From Archilochus colubris (taxonomy: Eukaryota; Chordata; Aves; Apodiformes; Trochilidae): 64,000 nucleotides of DNA. Made by a program: the position numbers and the translations under genes. This document shows positions 43,101 through 55,100 of this stretch, in pieces (within the stretch, counting starts at the first letter, position 1; each line of letters begins with the position of its first letter). The stretch spans positions 7,901,501 through 7,965,500 of the forward strand of contig CM041101.1 of assembly GCA_023079485.1 (NCBI GenBank), written 5' to 3'. The notes beneath the pieces were generated by a model that was given only the letters and a program-made list of their open reading frames with translations, was not told where the DNA came from and did no database searches.

Positions 43101-46100
43101 TTCTAAGAGTATTTTCTGATCTTTCACCTTAGCAGTGCATTCTTCCAGTTTTTTTCCTTCACGCTCTGAATTTTGCTTCAGCTGATGAAGAATCTGCCAA
43201 GAAAAAAACAAACCCACACAACAACCCCCCCTTAAAGCTTTAGGTGGTACCTACTCAATGAGAACAGATACCACCACCAAAAAACATTATGGGAATTAAA
43301 GCATGGTAGTTTTGAAAGAACTGCAGGGTTTGGACTGTCAGAGATCAGGAAAAAATTGAAGCAAGTCAGCAGACTCATTACCACTTCTTGTTTGGCCAGT
43401 TCTGTTTCCTTCTCTTTGATCTCTTTCTGGAGCTGCTGCAATTGGTTCTCTCTCTTTTTCTGTCTCTCCTGGCAATCCTTACGTTTCCTTAAATACTCCA
43501 GGATATCTTCTTTCAGGACTGCCTGCTCTCTAAGCAACTCATCTTGATGTCTTGTATTATTTTTCAAATCCTGCAATACAGAACATGAACTCAGGTGACT
43601 TATAACTGGTGAGAGGAGCAGCTCTCTGGCTGAAAGGTTTGCATCACCCCTGACCTTCTGTTTCAACCAGACACTGAGGGAATGAACAAAATAGGGACCA
43701 CCAGATAAAGTTAGAAGACAAAAAAACCCAAAACTAACCTGTTCTACCAGTTGAAGCTGTTGCCTGGAATCATTTAATTCTCTTTTCAGTGTTTCCAGTT
43801 CTTCCTTTTTTTCTAGAAAAATATTTAGTGACAAAAGATTCTCAATTAGCAAATTTGAAATGCCAATCTAAATAAAATAATCTGTTTTCATAGATAAAGA
43901 ACAAGCAATAGAGAAGTTTTCTAAACTTTCTATCTTTTCACCATGTTAAATACTTTCTGCCTGTAGATATTTGAGCATGCTATATATTTAATATTACTCT
44001 GTACAGTTACAGTGTGTCTTTTAACACAAGTTCTCTTAAAACAGGTTACAGCTTAAAAGCAAAAATTGATCCTTACCTTGAAGGTCCTTTTGTACAACAA
44101 TAATGTCTCCATTCAGTGATCTTTTATGGTTGTTCAGTAGGTCTACTTCCTGCTTCAGGTTTTTAACATCCAGTTCCATTTTTTCTACATTGGACAACAC
44201 AGTTCTGCTGGTATCTTCAGTAGCTGTTAAATCTCTGTAAAATGTGAAGGTTTATTCTCAGTTTGTTGGCAAAACTTGCTGAGGACTCTAAAAAAGGCTG
44301 CATTTCAGTAAAGGTTTTCTTGGCTCATGGAGATGTCACTGTGTAGCTGTGAGAGTCAGACAGCTGTCCCAAGACTCTGCACCTTGCTTTTTGTAATGCT
44401 TCTCATTGCATTGCCATGAAATAACAAATGCTGGTGCATTCATCAGCTTAATTGCTGAGTATTTCCTCTAAGTCTGCTGTATACATGTTTAAAGTAAAAC
44501 CTCCAGAGGATACAAGAAATGGCATATTCTGAATAACTGGGCACCTCCCAGTTACAGCTAGATTTTATTTTCCATTATGACAAAGAGACATTCAAGGCAT
44601 TTCCCATCACTTCTGATCTCTGCAGAATATTTTCCCCCCCACCTTCTAGTTTGTGACAACTTCTTTTCCAAAGCCTGACAGTTTTCTTCAAGCTTTTCTT
44701 TTTCCTTATTCAGAGACTCAATGGTGTTTTGCAGAGTGTGCATTTGAGAAACCAGATGTTGGTTCTTCTGTCGGTCTTTCTCAAGTAGTTGTTCCTGCCA
44801 ATCTACTTCCCCTTGCTGACACTGAAATAATCTCTGAATATTCTCCAGCTTTAACTTCTCCTACAAAAGAAGGCATTGTGAGCAGCACAGTTGTACAGTC
44901 AAGGAGCTGAACAAGTTACCAACATCTTTGGTGCAGTGGTTTAGAAAGGTTTCAGTCACAGGGGTCACATGCAGCTCCTGCACTGTTACAGGGGGTAAGT
45001 GCCTGAGGGCCAGAGGGATCAGAGTGCAGTTATGATGAAGCTTGGGGTGAACTCAAGCATGAGGACTGGAAGACATGGGTGCAATTCTTTGTTCCATCAT
45101 AGTTTAACCACCCCTTTTTCCCCCAGCAGAGCAGCACATCCCCTCATGGCAGGGTTTTCACAGAATCACCACTTGAAGAGCTGCAGGATGCTCAGGTGAC
45201 TTGAAGTGTGGTAACAGAAAGGTACCAAGCAGATCCCATGTTCTTTTCCCTGTCTCCACAGGGAGCAGCTGCTCTTACATGCTTAGAAATGCTCAGATTT
45301 TCTGGAGCTGCACATTGAGTCAGGGCAGGGCTGACCCAACCATCCTGCAGCTGCCATCAGACTGCCCAAGGAATGCTGCTCACTGATCTCTGCCTCCTGG
45401 CAGCAAAGATGAATTCCTCAAAAAGATAAGAGACTGGCTGATCTTAAATACTTTCTTAATGGGAGAGAAGATCATCCAGCTGAGTTAATAAACTGCCTTC
45501 CACAGGTACTCTGTGCAAGTGAGACAGAGAATCCAGATAAAAAGACTGGAAGCTAATGCCATGAAAACAGTATTCATCCTTCTGCAGCCTCAGAAGAGCC
45601 TTCTGTCTTTCTGCTTTCTCTCCCTCACATGCACCAGAACAATTCCATTATTTTACAGGGATTATGCAGACTTAAGACTTTTCTCTGAAAAACTGAAATC
45701 AGACTGGAAACTGTTGGATTTAAAGTGCAGGGACTTCTGTTACTCAGATTTTAACAGAACCACAGAACATGCAGATCTCCCAGTCACTGTATTAGCCACA
45801 GAGGAAATACTTACTTCTAGAACTGCAACCTGAGCCTTTTCTAGCTCATTGATTTTGTGGTCATGTTGTAGTTTCAAACCTTGAAGTTCATTATTTTCAA
45901 GCTCCAGCATTTCCAGAACATGTTTCAATTCTAGTAAGGTGAAAGAAACAGGTTATTACAAGCACATCAAATGCCCTCCATCTGCAGAAAAGGCACCAAG
46001 GAAAAATTAAGAGGCAGTACAGTGGTATCATGCCTGTAAAAACTCTTCACATTCTGAACTGCTACATCAGACACAGCAGCTTTTATCTGATAGGAGTCCT

Positions 46101-49100
46101 GCTCTCTCTGCTCCCTAGGGAGTCAGTCTGGGACACAGTGGCTGGCTAAAAAACAACCCAAGAAAGTATTTCAGAAAAAGTAAAACAGTTGCAAACTCCC
46201 GCTGCTTATTCTTCCCACCACCTGATGGGATGTAGCTGCTTGGAAGGAGATTCCTCCATTTCCTCACACATCCTGATGTCAAAATTCTTCTGTGAATGCA
46301 GCACAAAGAGCTGCTGCCTGCTGACCACAGTGCTCCAACCTGAGCTGAACTCATCACCCCTCACAGGGGGTTTGTTCATCTTTCTCTCTGGCATAAAAAG
46401 CTCCCAAATCCAGAGCAGCCCAAAGCTCTGCCTCAACCTCTGCCAAAGATGTCTCTCAGCTCTGTAGAAACTACAAGCACTGCAGGACTATTTTCTTGGC
46501 AGTCAGAGTATTTAAAAAGGAGTGAGGAACAGAAGGCTGCAGCCACGTACAGTGAAGAGCTTAGGATGCTTTTCTTTCCAATCCAGAGAAAATACTCTCT
46601 AGTAAAGCCAGGCACACACCTGTCTTATGCCTGGTAATTTGTCCAAGTATTCCTTGAAGATTTTCCTCCTCTTTTCCAATATCCTTCTTTATGAACAAAA
46701 GCTGTGCTCTTCTCTCATTAATCTGGACTTCCAGTTCTTTCCTCTCAACATTAAGCTCTTCCAGAAGTAGTTTTATTTCCTGTAGAAACAAATCAGTGTT
46801 CAAGGCATGCCACTATTTGCCATTTTAAATATAGCTTTCCTTTAAATAGAAGTTCTAAATATTTATAAAAGGAAGAGAGTCTGATAACCATGTTCTGGTC
46901 AATTTCATTCCAGAGTTTTCAGTTAATGGTGCAACCAAACAGACAAAAAATGAAATATTTAGGTTAAAGCCTTGCTTGTTGACAATTTAATGTTGCAAAT
47001 CTTGTGATTTTGATCTACAAGTCTGACCATAACACCATTATTTATGTTGACAATAGGGAGGCCATAAGACAGAAAAGCAGACCAGAAGCCCCACAATAAA
47101 ACCCCACAAAATATAATTAACCTTGAAACTCTGTTTTTATTTCCAAAGAAAGGAAGTACAGAATCCTTCCTAAGTAAATGGGGACAGACAGCTGACTCAT
47201 GCCAGCCTTGCTGTGTTTTGCACACACTGATCAGACTGATTTGCTTTAGCAGCTGCTTGACTCAGCAGCAGCAAATCATGCTGTTATTTATCTTGCAGAA
47301 ATTATTTAATATAATTTAGCTCACAAGGGGCCAGTTCTGTATGACTGGAACCAGGGAGTTCTACTTCTTATTTGTGTACCTGGACCAAGCTCATAGTCAC
47401 ATAAAACTGCAAACTTGCTAGTTCTATGTTGCAGCAGGTTTTGGGAGGTGATAGAAAGGAAAACTGATTTTGCAGAAACTATGGAATGTTTTTGATCCTT
47501 ATTTTTTTGCTGCTATGGTGAACTGAGAACTCTTACTCTTATTTGGCATAGTTTTTCATTTGCTTCACTCTCTCCATCTCGAAGTACTTCTCTGAGGTCC
47601 CCTTTCTTTTGAGAAATAGACTCTTGAAGAACTTGGAGCTCTTCCTTCCTTTGATTTAATTGTTTCTCCAGAAACAAGAGCTCTTGTTGCTGAGCAGTAA
47701 CCTACAATGTAGAATTTTAACATCAGCAGCATGTGAAGGCTTTTATTTTTCTATTTTTCTAGATGCACACCTGCAGCACACTGTGCCCCTGCCAGAGAGG
47801 TTTATTTGAGCCATGTAACATAAGGATCCCCTCAGAGCATTTGCAAACCCTGTACAGCAAAGTTAATACTCAAAACTAAGCTCTGATCTAAACAGTGCAG
47901 TCCTGTGCCTCAGAGATTTAAGTTTCTTATTCAGAAATGCAGTAAGGATTGTCAGAGAACTCTGCAATAGCATTTATTATGCAGAAACACCAGCAAGACT
48001 GGCATCAGACTTATTAAGAGACAAAACAGACACACACACACAAAAAGAATTCAAATTACCAATATTAAAATAAGCTTAAGAATTAAATCAGTCAGACAAG
48101 GCAGTTCAGAACTTAAGACTCTTCTCAGCTTTCAGTTACATCAAAAACTACAAAATTCATAGTCCAGAGTAAGTAAAATAAGCCTTACCTCATCTTTTAA
48201 TCTTTCCAGTTCAGTTTTCTTGCCTTGAAGAAGGTTTTCAGCTTCTCTAAGGATTTGGAGGTGATGTTCTTCATTGCCTTCTGCAACTTTAACATCTCCT
48301 TGAAGCTTCTGAAGACTGACAGTGAGGATAAAAAACACAACTTACAAGAAATAATACCTTAGGCAGCAACTTACTGGAAGAGTAAGATGTCCTACTGGAA
48401 GAGGACATCTGTCTTTTATCTAATACAGTTTTTGTAAATTAAACCCAGTTACCTTTCAGTCAGCATTTCCATCTTTTGGTTTAATGATTGGAACTCGGAG
48501 TCTCTTGCAGCCACCATTTTGTTGATTTCCTTCAGAACATCTTCTTGTTCCCTCTTCTGCTGTTCCAAATCCCTTGTATCTGCCTGTAATAACCTGAAGA
48601 AGCATTTATGCATTTTCATATTAACACTTTAACAGCTCTCCCTCTCCAAAAGCACTCCCTTGATATTTAAAAGAATCTTTTAAACCTTTTTGTTCTTTTC
48701 ATCCCCATTTGATACAAATTCAGAAGAAGAGTGTACCTGAATTGCTGATCTGCTTTCACAACCTTAATGGCCATTTCCTGAGCCCTTTGCTCGAGCTCCT
48801 TTGCCTCAGTTTCAGCACGGGACAAATGCTGTTTGGCATGATTGTACTTTTGGATGGTGTCTTTAGTCTAGAGTAAAAATTCAAGATTATTGAGACAATG
48901 CATTCCCATCTTATGCTTTCCATATCCAAAACCTGCACTAGCTAGCTGACTAAAGAGGACTCCCTCCTGACTTTAATATTACACCTCACCTTCCCCCCAC
49001 ACAAACCAGAACCTTTTCTCCTCTCTTCTGCAGAGCAGAAAATCTTCCCCCTCTTTGGCAAGCACTACCAACATTCTCCTTTAGCACAGGTTACCCCATG

Positions 49101-52100
49101 GCTTCATTTTTGAATAGAAGCATTTTAAGAGTGAAAATGAAAAGAAAACTTCTAAGAAAAACTAAAATTCTCTGCTTAAAACAACCTGAACACAACTCCC
49201 TCTGCACTTGAGTTAGGGCTTTGCTTACTTTCCCCCGTGTGCTCTCCAGTTCCACCTCAGCTTCTGCCAGCAGCTGATCTGCTGCTCTGAGCTCTGCTCG
49301 TCGCTTCAGAAGGGTCTTCTCTATACATTCAATTTCATCTGCAATATCTTCATGATGCTTAAGAGATTTTTCTAACTGCAGTTCTGCTATAAGGTTGTCA
49401 GTGTATCCTTCAATAAAGCCCCTAAAAGGTCAAGCAGAAAGATACACAATTAAAATACAGAAAACCAGAGACACGGAGCCTCCTGAAGTTCCAGTCCATT
49501 TACATTAATTGTGAACTAGTCAAAATTGACTTTTATTGGAAAAAAAGTTAAGGTATTTTTACCTGCTTCCTTTAAACACCTTCTAGCACAATATCCTTAC
49601 CTACGTTTATGCTTTTGAGCTGCTCTCTGTAGCTCTGCTAATTCATTCTCCAACTCTTCTCTCTCGTGCAGAAGTCCCTCAATATTTTGATGCAATTTTT
49701 CCACTTCCTTTTGCCATTTCTGCTCTGCTGCCTCTGACCATTTATCTTTGTATTTCCGAGACTTCAGATAACACACTGTGTCTTCCAGCCTGGACACTTG
49801 ACTCTCCTACATACAGGAAACACACAACAAATCACCACCTGTTTTCCAGTTCAGTCCTCCTGAGACCCAGGAGCAGACAGCAAAGCCCAAAGTGTTAGCA
49901 CTGGGACAACATTCTCACATCCAGAGCCCCCCTAGCAGAGATAAATTTTTTTGAAAAACTGGACTGATCTGCTCTGTGAAAAACAGGTTTTTGGTTTTTA
50001 GAGCTGCTACAGGTGGGTTGCTGTGGTTTAAAGCTGCACCTCCCAGCTCTTTATCTTACCAAATCATGATGTTCAGGCACATTGCAGTGAAGCATTCCAA
50101 GAGGGATGAGTGGGACGGTGAAGTGTGGAGGAAGAGGGCCATAAACAACCTGGGTTCCCAGAGGAGGGGGGCCATAGATGACAGATCCAGGAGCAATGGA
50201 ACCTCCATTTCCTGCTGCAGGAGGGGGGCCATAAATCACCATTCCCTGGGGCACAGGGGCACCATCTGGGAGGACTGTGTAAATCACTGTGCCTGGGGGG
50301 GGCACAAAGGGAGGGTCTGTGGGAACATGAGTTTCTTCATTTCCTTGACTATCTTCTTTTGCTCTTTTGTCTTTACCAAAAAGAAAGAAAGAAAAGGTTA
50401 TTTTAAATCACTTTTCCAGTAAAAGGTATTCTTCCAGTGCACATTTTAAAACAGCACACTGCTTAAACTGAATAATGAGTTCAACAGTAATAAACATTTA
50501 TAATTCATTCATAAACAAAAAAAATCACTCTGAACTCCAAGCAAATCCATCTTTATTATAGTCCAGAACATTCTGAGAACACAAGACTGACTTACCTTTA
50601 CCAGAATTGGCTTTGTACAACCTATTTCTGAGTGGTGAATAAACCCAACATCCTCCTGGATTAGGCAAGTCTTCCTTCCTGCCCTGCCTGTCCTGACCAC
50701 ACCCTCTCCTGTGTGGGGATGGCCCAGAACACTGTAAACAAACTCCAGAATCTTTTGTGCTCTGGGAAGCAGGAGTTGAAGCCTAAGGGAAAAAAAAAAT
50801 ACATGTTAATCAGGAAATAACAAATCATGTAAAAGAAATTATTTGCTGTAAAAATGTTGTACATTTGTACATTCTAAAGCACAGATTTTTCAAGAACAGG
50901 CTACAGATACTCTGCTTTCCCTCACTTGCAAACATGAAGCTGCTTTAAAGAGGCTTTTAGATATATTTCACTAGGATTTCTCTAAAATTTAGACAAATGC
51001 TGCTTTGCAAGAAATGTTTGTCTGCAATGTCCCCTTATACACCTTTATCTAAATGAATTTACAGCACTGCACTATGAATGGTTGTCTACAAATCTTCTGT
51101 ACACCAGATTCCTCTTACTACTACACAGTAAGAGGCTTTGTCATTTATGTTGTTGAAGTCTCTCTCTTAATATGCCAGCCAGTATTTTTAAGTTCCTCTC
51201 TTAACTTGGACTTTCCTGTATCAAATGACTTTCCATGTACAGGATTTTTATTTCTGACCTGTGATGATGGCATGTAATACCAGTATCCCCTTCTTCTCAG
51301 TGGGTCTGCTATGCTGGTGATGTAATCATTCTGGTGGGAAAGCACATTTCTGAGTGCTGCAATTTCATCTTGTAAGTTGTCAATTTCATCTTTGTTATCT
51401 GTAAATTAATCACAGGCACATCAGGCATATTCTTCTAGAATAAACTTCCAGAGCTCTGAACAGCTTCTCAAATCAAACAATGAGAAATCTGGAGAGAAAG
51501 GAAAGTCTCTTGCATCCATGCTTATGTGCAAGGAGTGGAGAGAAAAGAGAGATTACCTGGCCCAGTGTTGTCCAGCAGCCACCTTAAACGTTCAAGTTCT
51601 GCTCTCTGATCCTCCACAGCTTCATGCAGTTTCCCAATTTCAAGCTTCAGAGTACTTGATGAAAGTGTCTTCTCCCCAGCTTTCTCCATTTCATGCTGAA
51701 GCTGTTTCAGTAGAAGTTTAAAAGCAAAGCAAAGCATTGAGTTTAGATTGTGTTCAAACCTTTTAAATGTGCCCATCCACCTCTACAAAAATGTTCATTA
51801 AGCAAGATGGAATTTGATGATGCAAAAAAAAAATTGTTTCTGCCATCCCCTCATGCCCGAGGAGCATGGCCAGGGTCACACACAGGCATTTCAGGGAAGA
51901 GATCAAAGATTCCTTGAAAACTCAGATGCTCCAGTCAATGAAGTTTTCAGTTTGCTCTTTGGCAGATGTCAGGTGAGGGATTTGAGGTGGGAAAACTTGA
52001 GGGAAAAGGGCAGGGCAGGCACCTATAAAGTGGCATTTTCAAAAACTCATTGAACAAATAGATTGAAGTATTTTATCCTCATAAGATACAGAGCAAACAT

Positions 52101-55100
52101 CACTACAACCTACTTGTTCTTCCTTCTCTTTGAGGAGCTCTTGTAACAATTCTATTTCTGCTTCTGCTTTGGCAAGATCCTGGGCTGCACGAGCTGCCTC
52201 AGCACAGAACTCTTCAGCTTCCTCAATCTCCTAAAATTGAAATTTTAGTTTGAGCTTTAGTTTACAAAAATACTTCACAAGCTTGCAGCTGTCTCATGCA
52301 GCTTTGGGAAAAGCTGCCCAGTAAGAAGTATCAGCACTTGTCTGTTCTGAAATCCCAGAAACTGGCCAAGTTTATGGAAAATAATGTTTCTCCTTCAACT
52401 TTATGGTATTTCTAGGAGGATATGTGAATATGTAGCCAAAGTTTTTAAAAACTTGCAGTCTAAGAACAAACTTGAATTGTCTCTTGTGCTGCTTTTCTAT
52501 CTTGTGCAACAATGTATAACCTCTTGTTTGACTTTCAGTTAGTAAGAGACTCAACTTGCTTCTTCCTCATTAACACTCAGCAAGTCCGGACCCAGATTTC
52601 CTCAGATATTCACCTACTCCATTTCCAGATGACACCATGTCCAAAGCAAGAGCTCCTGTACAGCAGGAGAATTTCAAATGATGCTTTGAAACTCAGTTTG
52701 AAAGGCAACATGATTATGATGGCATTAGAAAGCACCACTTGTACACAAGCAATTAATTACCAATGTTGCTTTACCTCAGCTCTCTCCTGATTGATTCTGA
52801 GCACAGTCCCATGAAGAGCCTTCAGCTGATTTTTAGCAATGGAGAGCTCTGTGGCTGCCAGTTTATCTGAAGTAATAACTGCTCTTTTTAATTCCTTTAG
52901 TTCTTTATCTAGACTGACAAATTGCATTTGTGCCCTGGCATCTTCTGTTTTTTTCTGAAAACCAAGAAAACAGTAGGTAAAAAGCAGCAAGGAAGAAAGG
53001 TTTTCTGTGGGCATTTTGTATGCACAGAAGTAACATAAACACTCAAGCAAGGACAACCAATAAAATTTAAGGGAAAGAAAGATGCTGTAATTTAACTTTT
53101 GTGTTCCTTTCTGTGTATTTCATCTGTCTTAGATAGCAAAATAATTTGGAAGCTTTTGAATCTTTTTTTTCCTGAGCAGTCAAACACAGTGCACAGACTC
53201 CTTCATACCCTTTTCTCCAAATCTTCCAGTTGAGCAAGAATAGTTTCCTTCTCTTCATCTGCCTCTTGGAGCTGTTGGTCAGCAAGGCCCTGAATTTCTT
53301 CCATGCTCTTTATTTTTTCACGTAAATGCTGAATTTCATTCTCTAACTGATGGACCTTGTTCTTGTTCTGCCTGTTTTCAGCTTTAACCTGTAAGTGAAA
53401 GTAGTCAGAATGGGCAGCTGGAAATATATTATTTTTAAACCAAAACTCATTCAGTTTTCATGATTTATAGAAAAAATTTGGGAAACGCAGTTACCAGCAA
53501 ACTTTGTACCAGCAGAGAAAGGAAAGAGAGCTGCTTTGCCACTCTGTTCCATTTTAAAAGTTATTTTGGTATTAGTAGGTATGGTGATCTTTTGTGGTTA
53601 CTGTATCTCTTTTTCTACATATAATTAAACTCTTCGTTGCCTCTGAGACACATCAGTCTTAATTCTAATTCATTAAATAATCAGGCAAATATAAGAAAGA
53701 CAATAAATAAGAATTAGACTCCATTGCTACCTGAATACCAAGTACTGGGTCTCAAAGGAGGAGGGTAGCAAAGCTACAACTGTAATGAAACTTGATCATT
53801 CAGCTGCAAGTTACACTTCTCTGACTAAGATGAAACCACCTCACTTTGTTGCTCTGATACATGCCTGCCTGTATTTCTCCTGTACTGCTTCCAGTTTTTC
53901 CTGCTGGGATGCCATTTCTTCCTGCAGTTGTCTCTGTTTAGCCCATGCTTTTTCTTTATCCCTCTGAGCACCAGCAAGGATGTCATTCAGTTCTCTCTGC
54001 AGATTTCCAAGGCTTTTCCCTAAAACATCAGCTGAATTCTGACATCTGAAAGAGAAACAATCCAAGTCCAAAGACAGAAATCAGTGATTTGAAATTGTGA
54101 TACCAGATACTGAAAGAATGAAGCCTAATGCAATAATGCAAGTTTAAGACATCCAATGTACATGGATTCAAGTGCTGCCAATTCTATTTATACCCTTGGC
54201 TTTGTTTGTTATCTGCCAGGTACTTTCCACTTTGAAATGCACAAATTTAACACTCTACTTCTATTTTACTCACTTAATCTCTCCAGCTCCTGTCTGAAGT
54301 TTTTGCTTGAGTTCATTTATACGAGCTAAGACTTCCTCAGGATGAATTAAGTTACCAACCACGTGGTTTAGCTGATTCTGGAGATCTTTAAGCTGTTGTT
54401 TTAGGAGATTATTGTCTCCCTAAAAAAAAACACAACCAAAACCAAACAACAAACAGACAGAAAAATACAACTCATCAACACAACTGTAAGTAAACCAACA
54501 AACAAGCAATGAAAGGTAGAATTTTTTAATGCCCAGATCTGTTTTGGGGTTTTTGTTACTGCTGGTTTTGTGTTTTGGTTTGGTTTTATAAGGGGGAATA
54601 GGTTGTGGTGGTTTTGGTGATTTGTTTTGGTTTGGGTTTTTGTGGGTTTTTTTGTTTTGTTTGTTTGGGTTTTTCGTTTGTTTTGTTAATAAAGAATCCA
54701 AACATTTTTTTCAGGCCTGAACAAGTATCTACAACAAAACAAGAAAACCCAAAAAAATCTTTGCTTTGCAGTTTTCTTTATGTTGGAAATCTTTAAATGC
54801 CAATTAAAAAATGAACTAATCCTTTTCTTAAACTGAAGAAGTTCTGTTTTTACAGAAGCAAAGCCCAGTGACACACAGAATCCTGTCACACTACCTATCC
54901 ATAACAGTTTTGTGGCAATTCAGCAAGATTCCTCAGGATCACAGCTTTAAACAGAGGCAATAAGTTCTGCTTTAGGGATCACATCAGTTTTTAATTCTTT
55001 ATCCAAATACTTTTCTTACTGACATGTATTGGATGAAGCTTGTAGGAAACAAAGATACATGTAACAATTTATCAATCCCTCTGATAGAACTGAGCAGCTC

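Noticed and set aside
49976..50422. 148-codon plus-strand ORF
   Set aside because: It is the antisense shadow of the centriolin proline-rich exon and the adjacent introns.
54420..54701. 93-codon minus-strand ORF rich in K, N, P and T
   Set aside because: It is translated simple sequence (the complement of the G/T-rich tract), not a gene.
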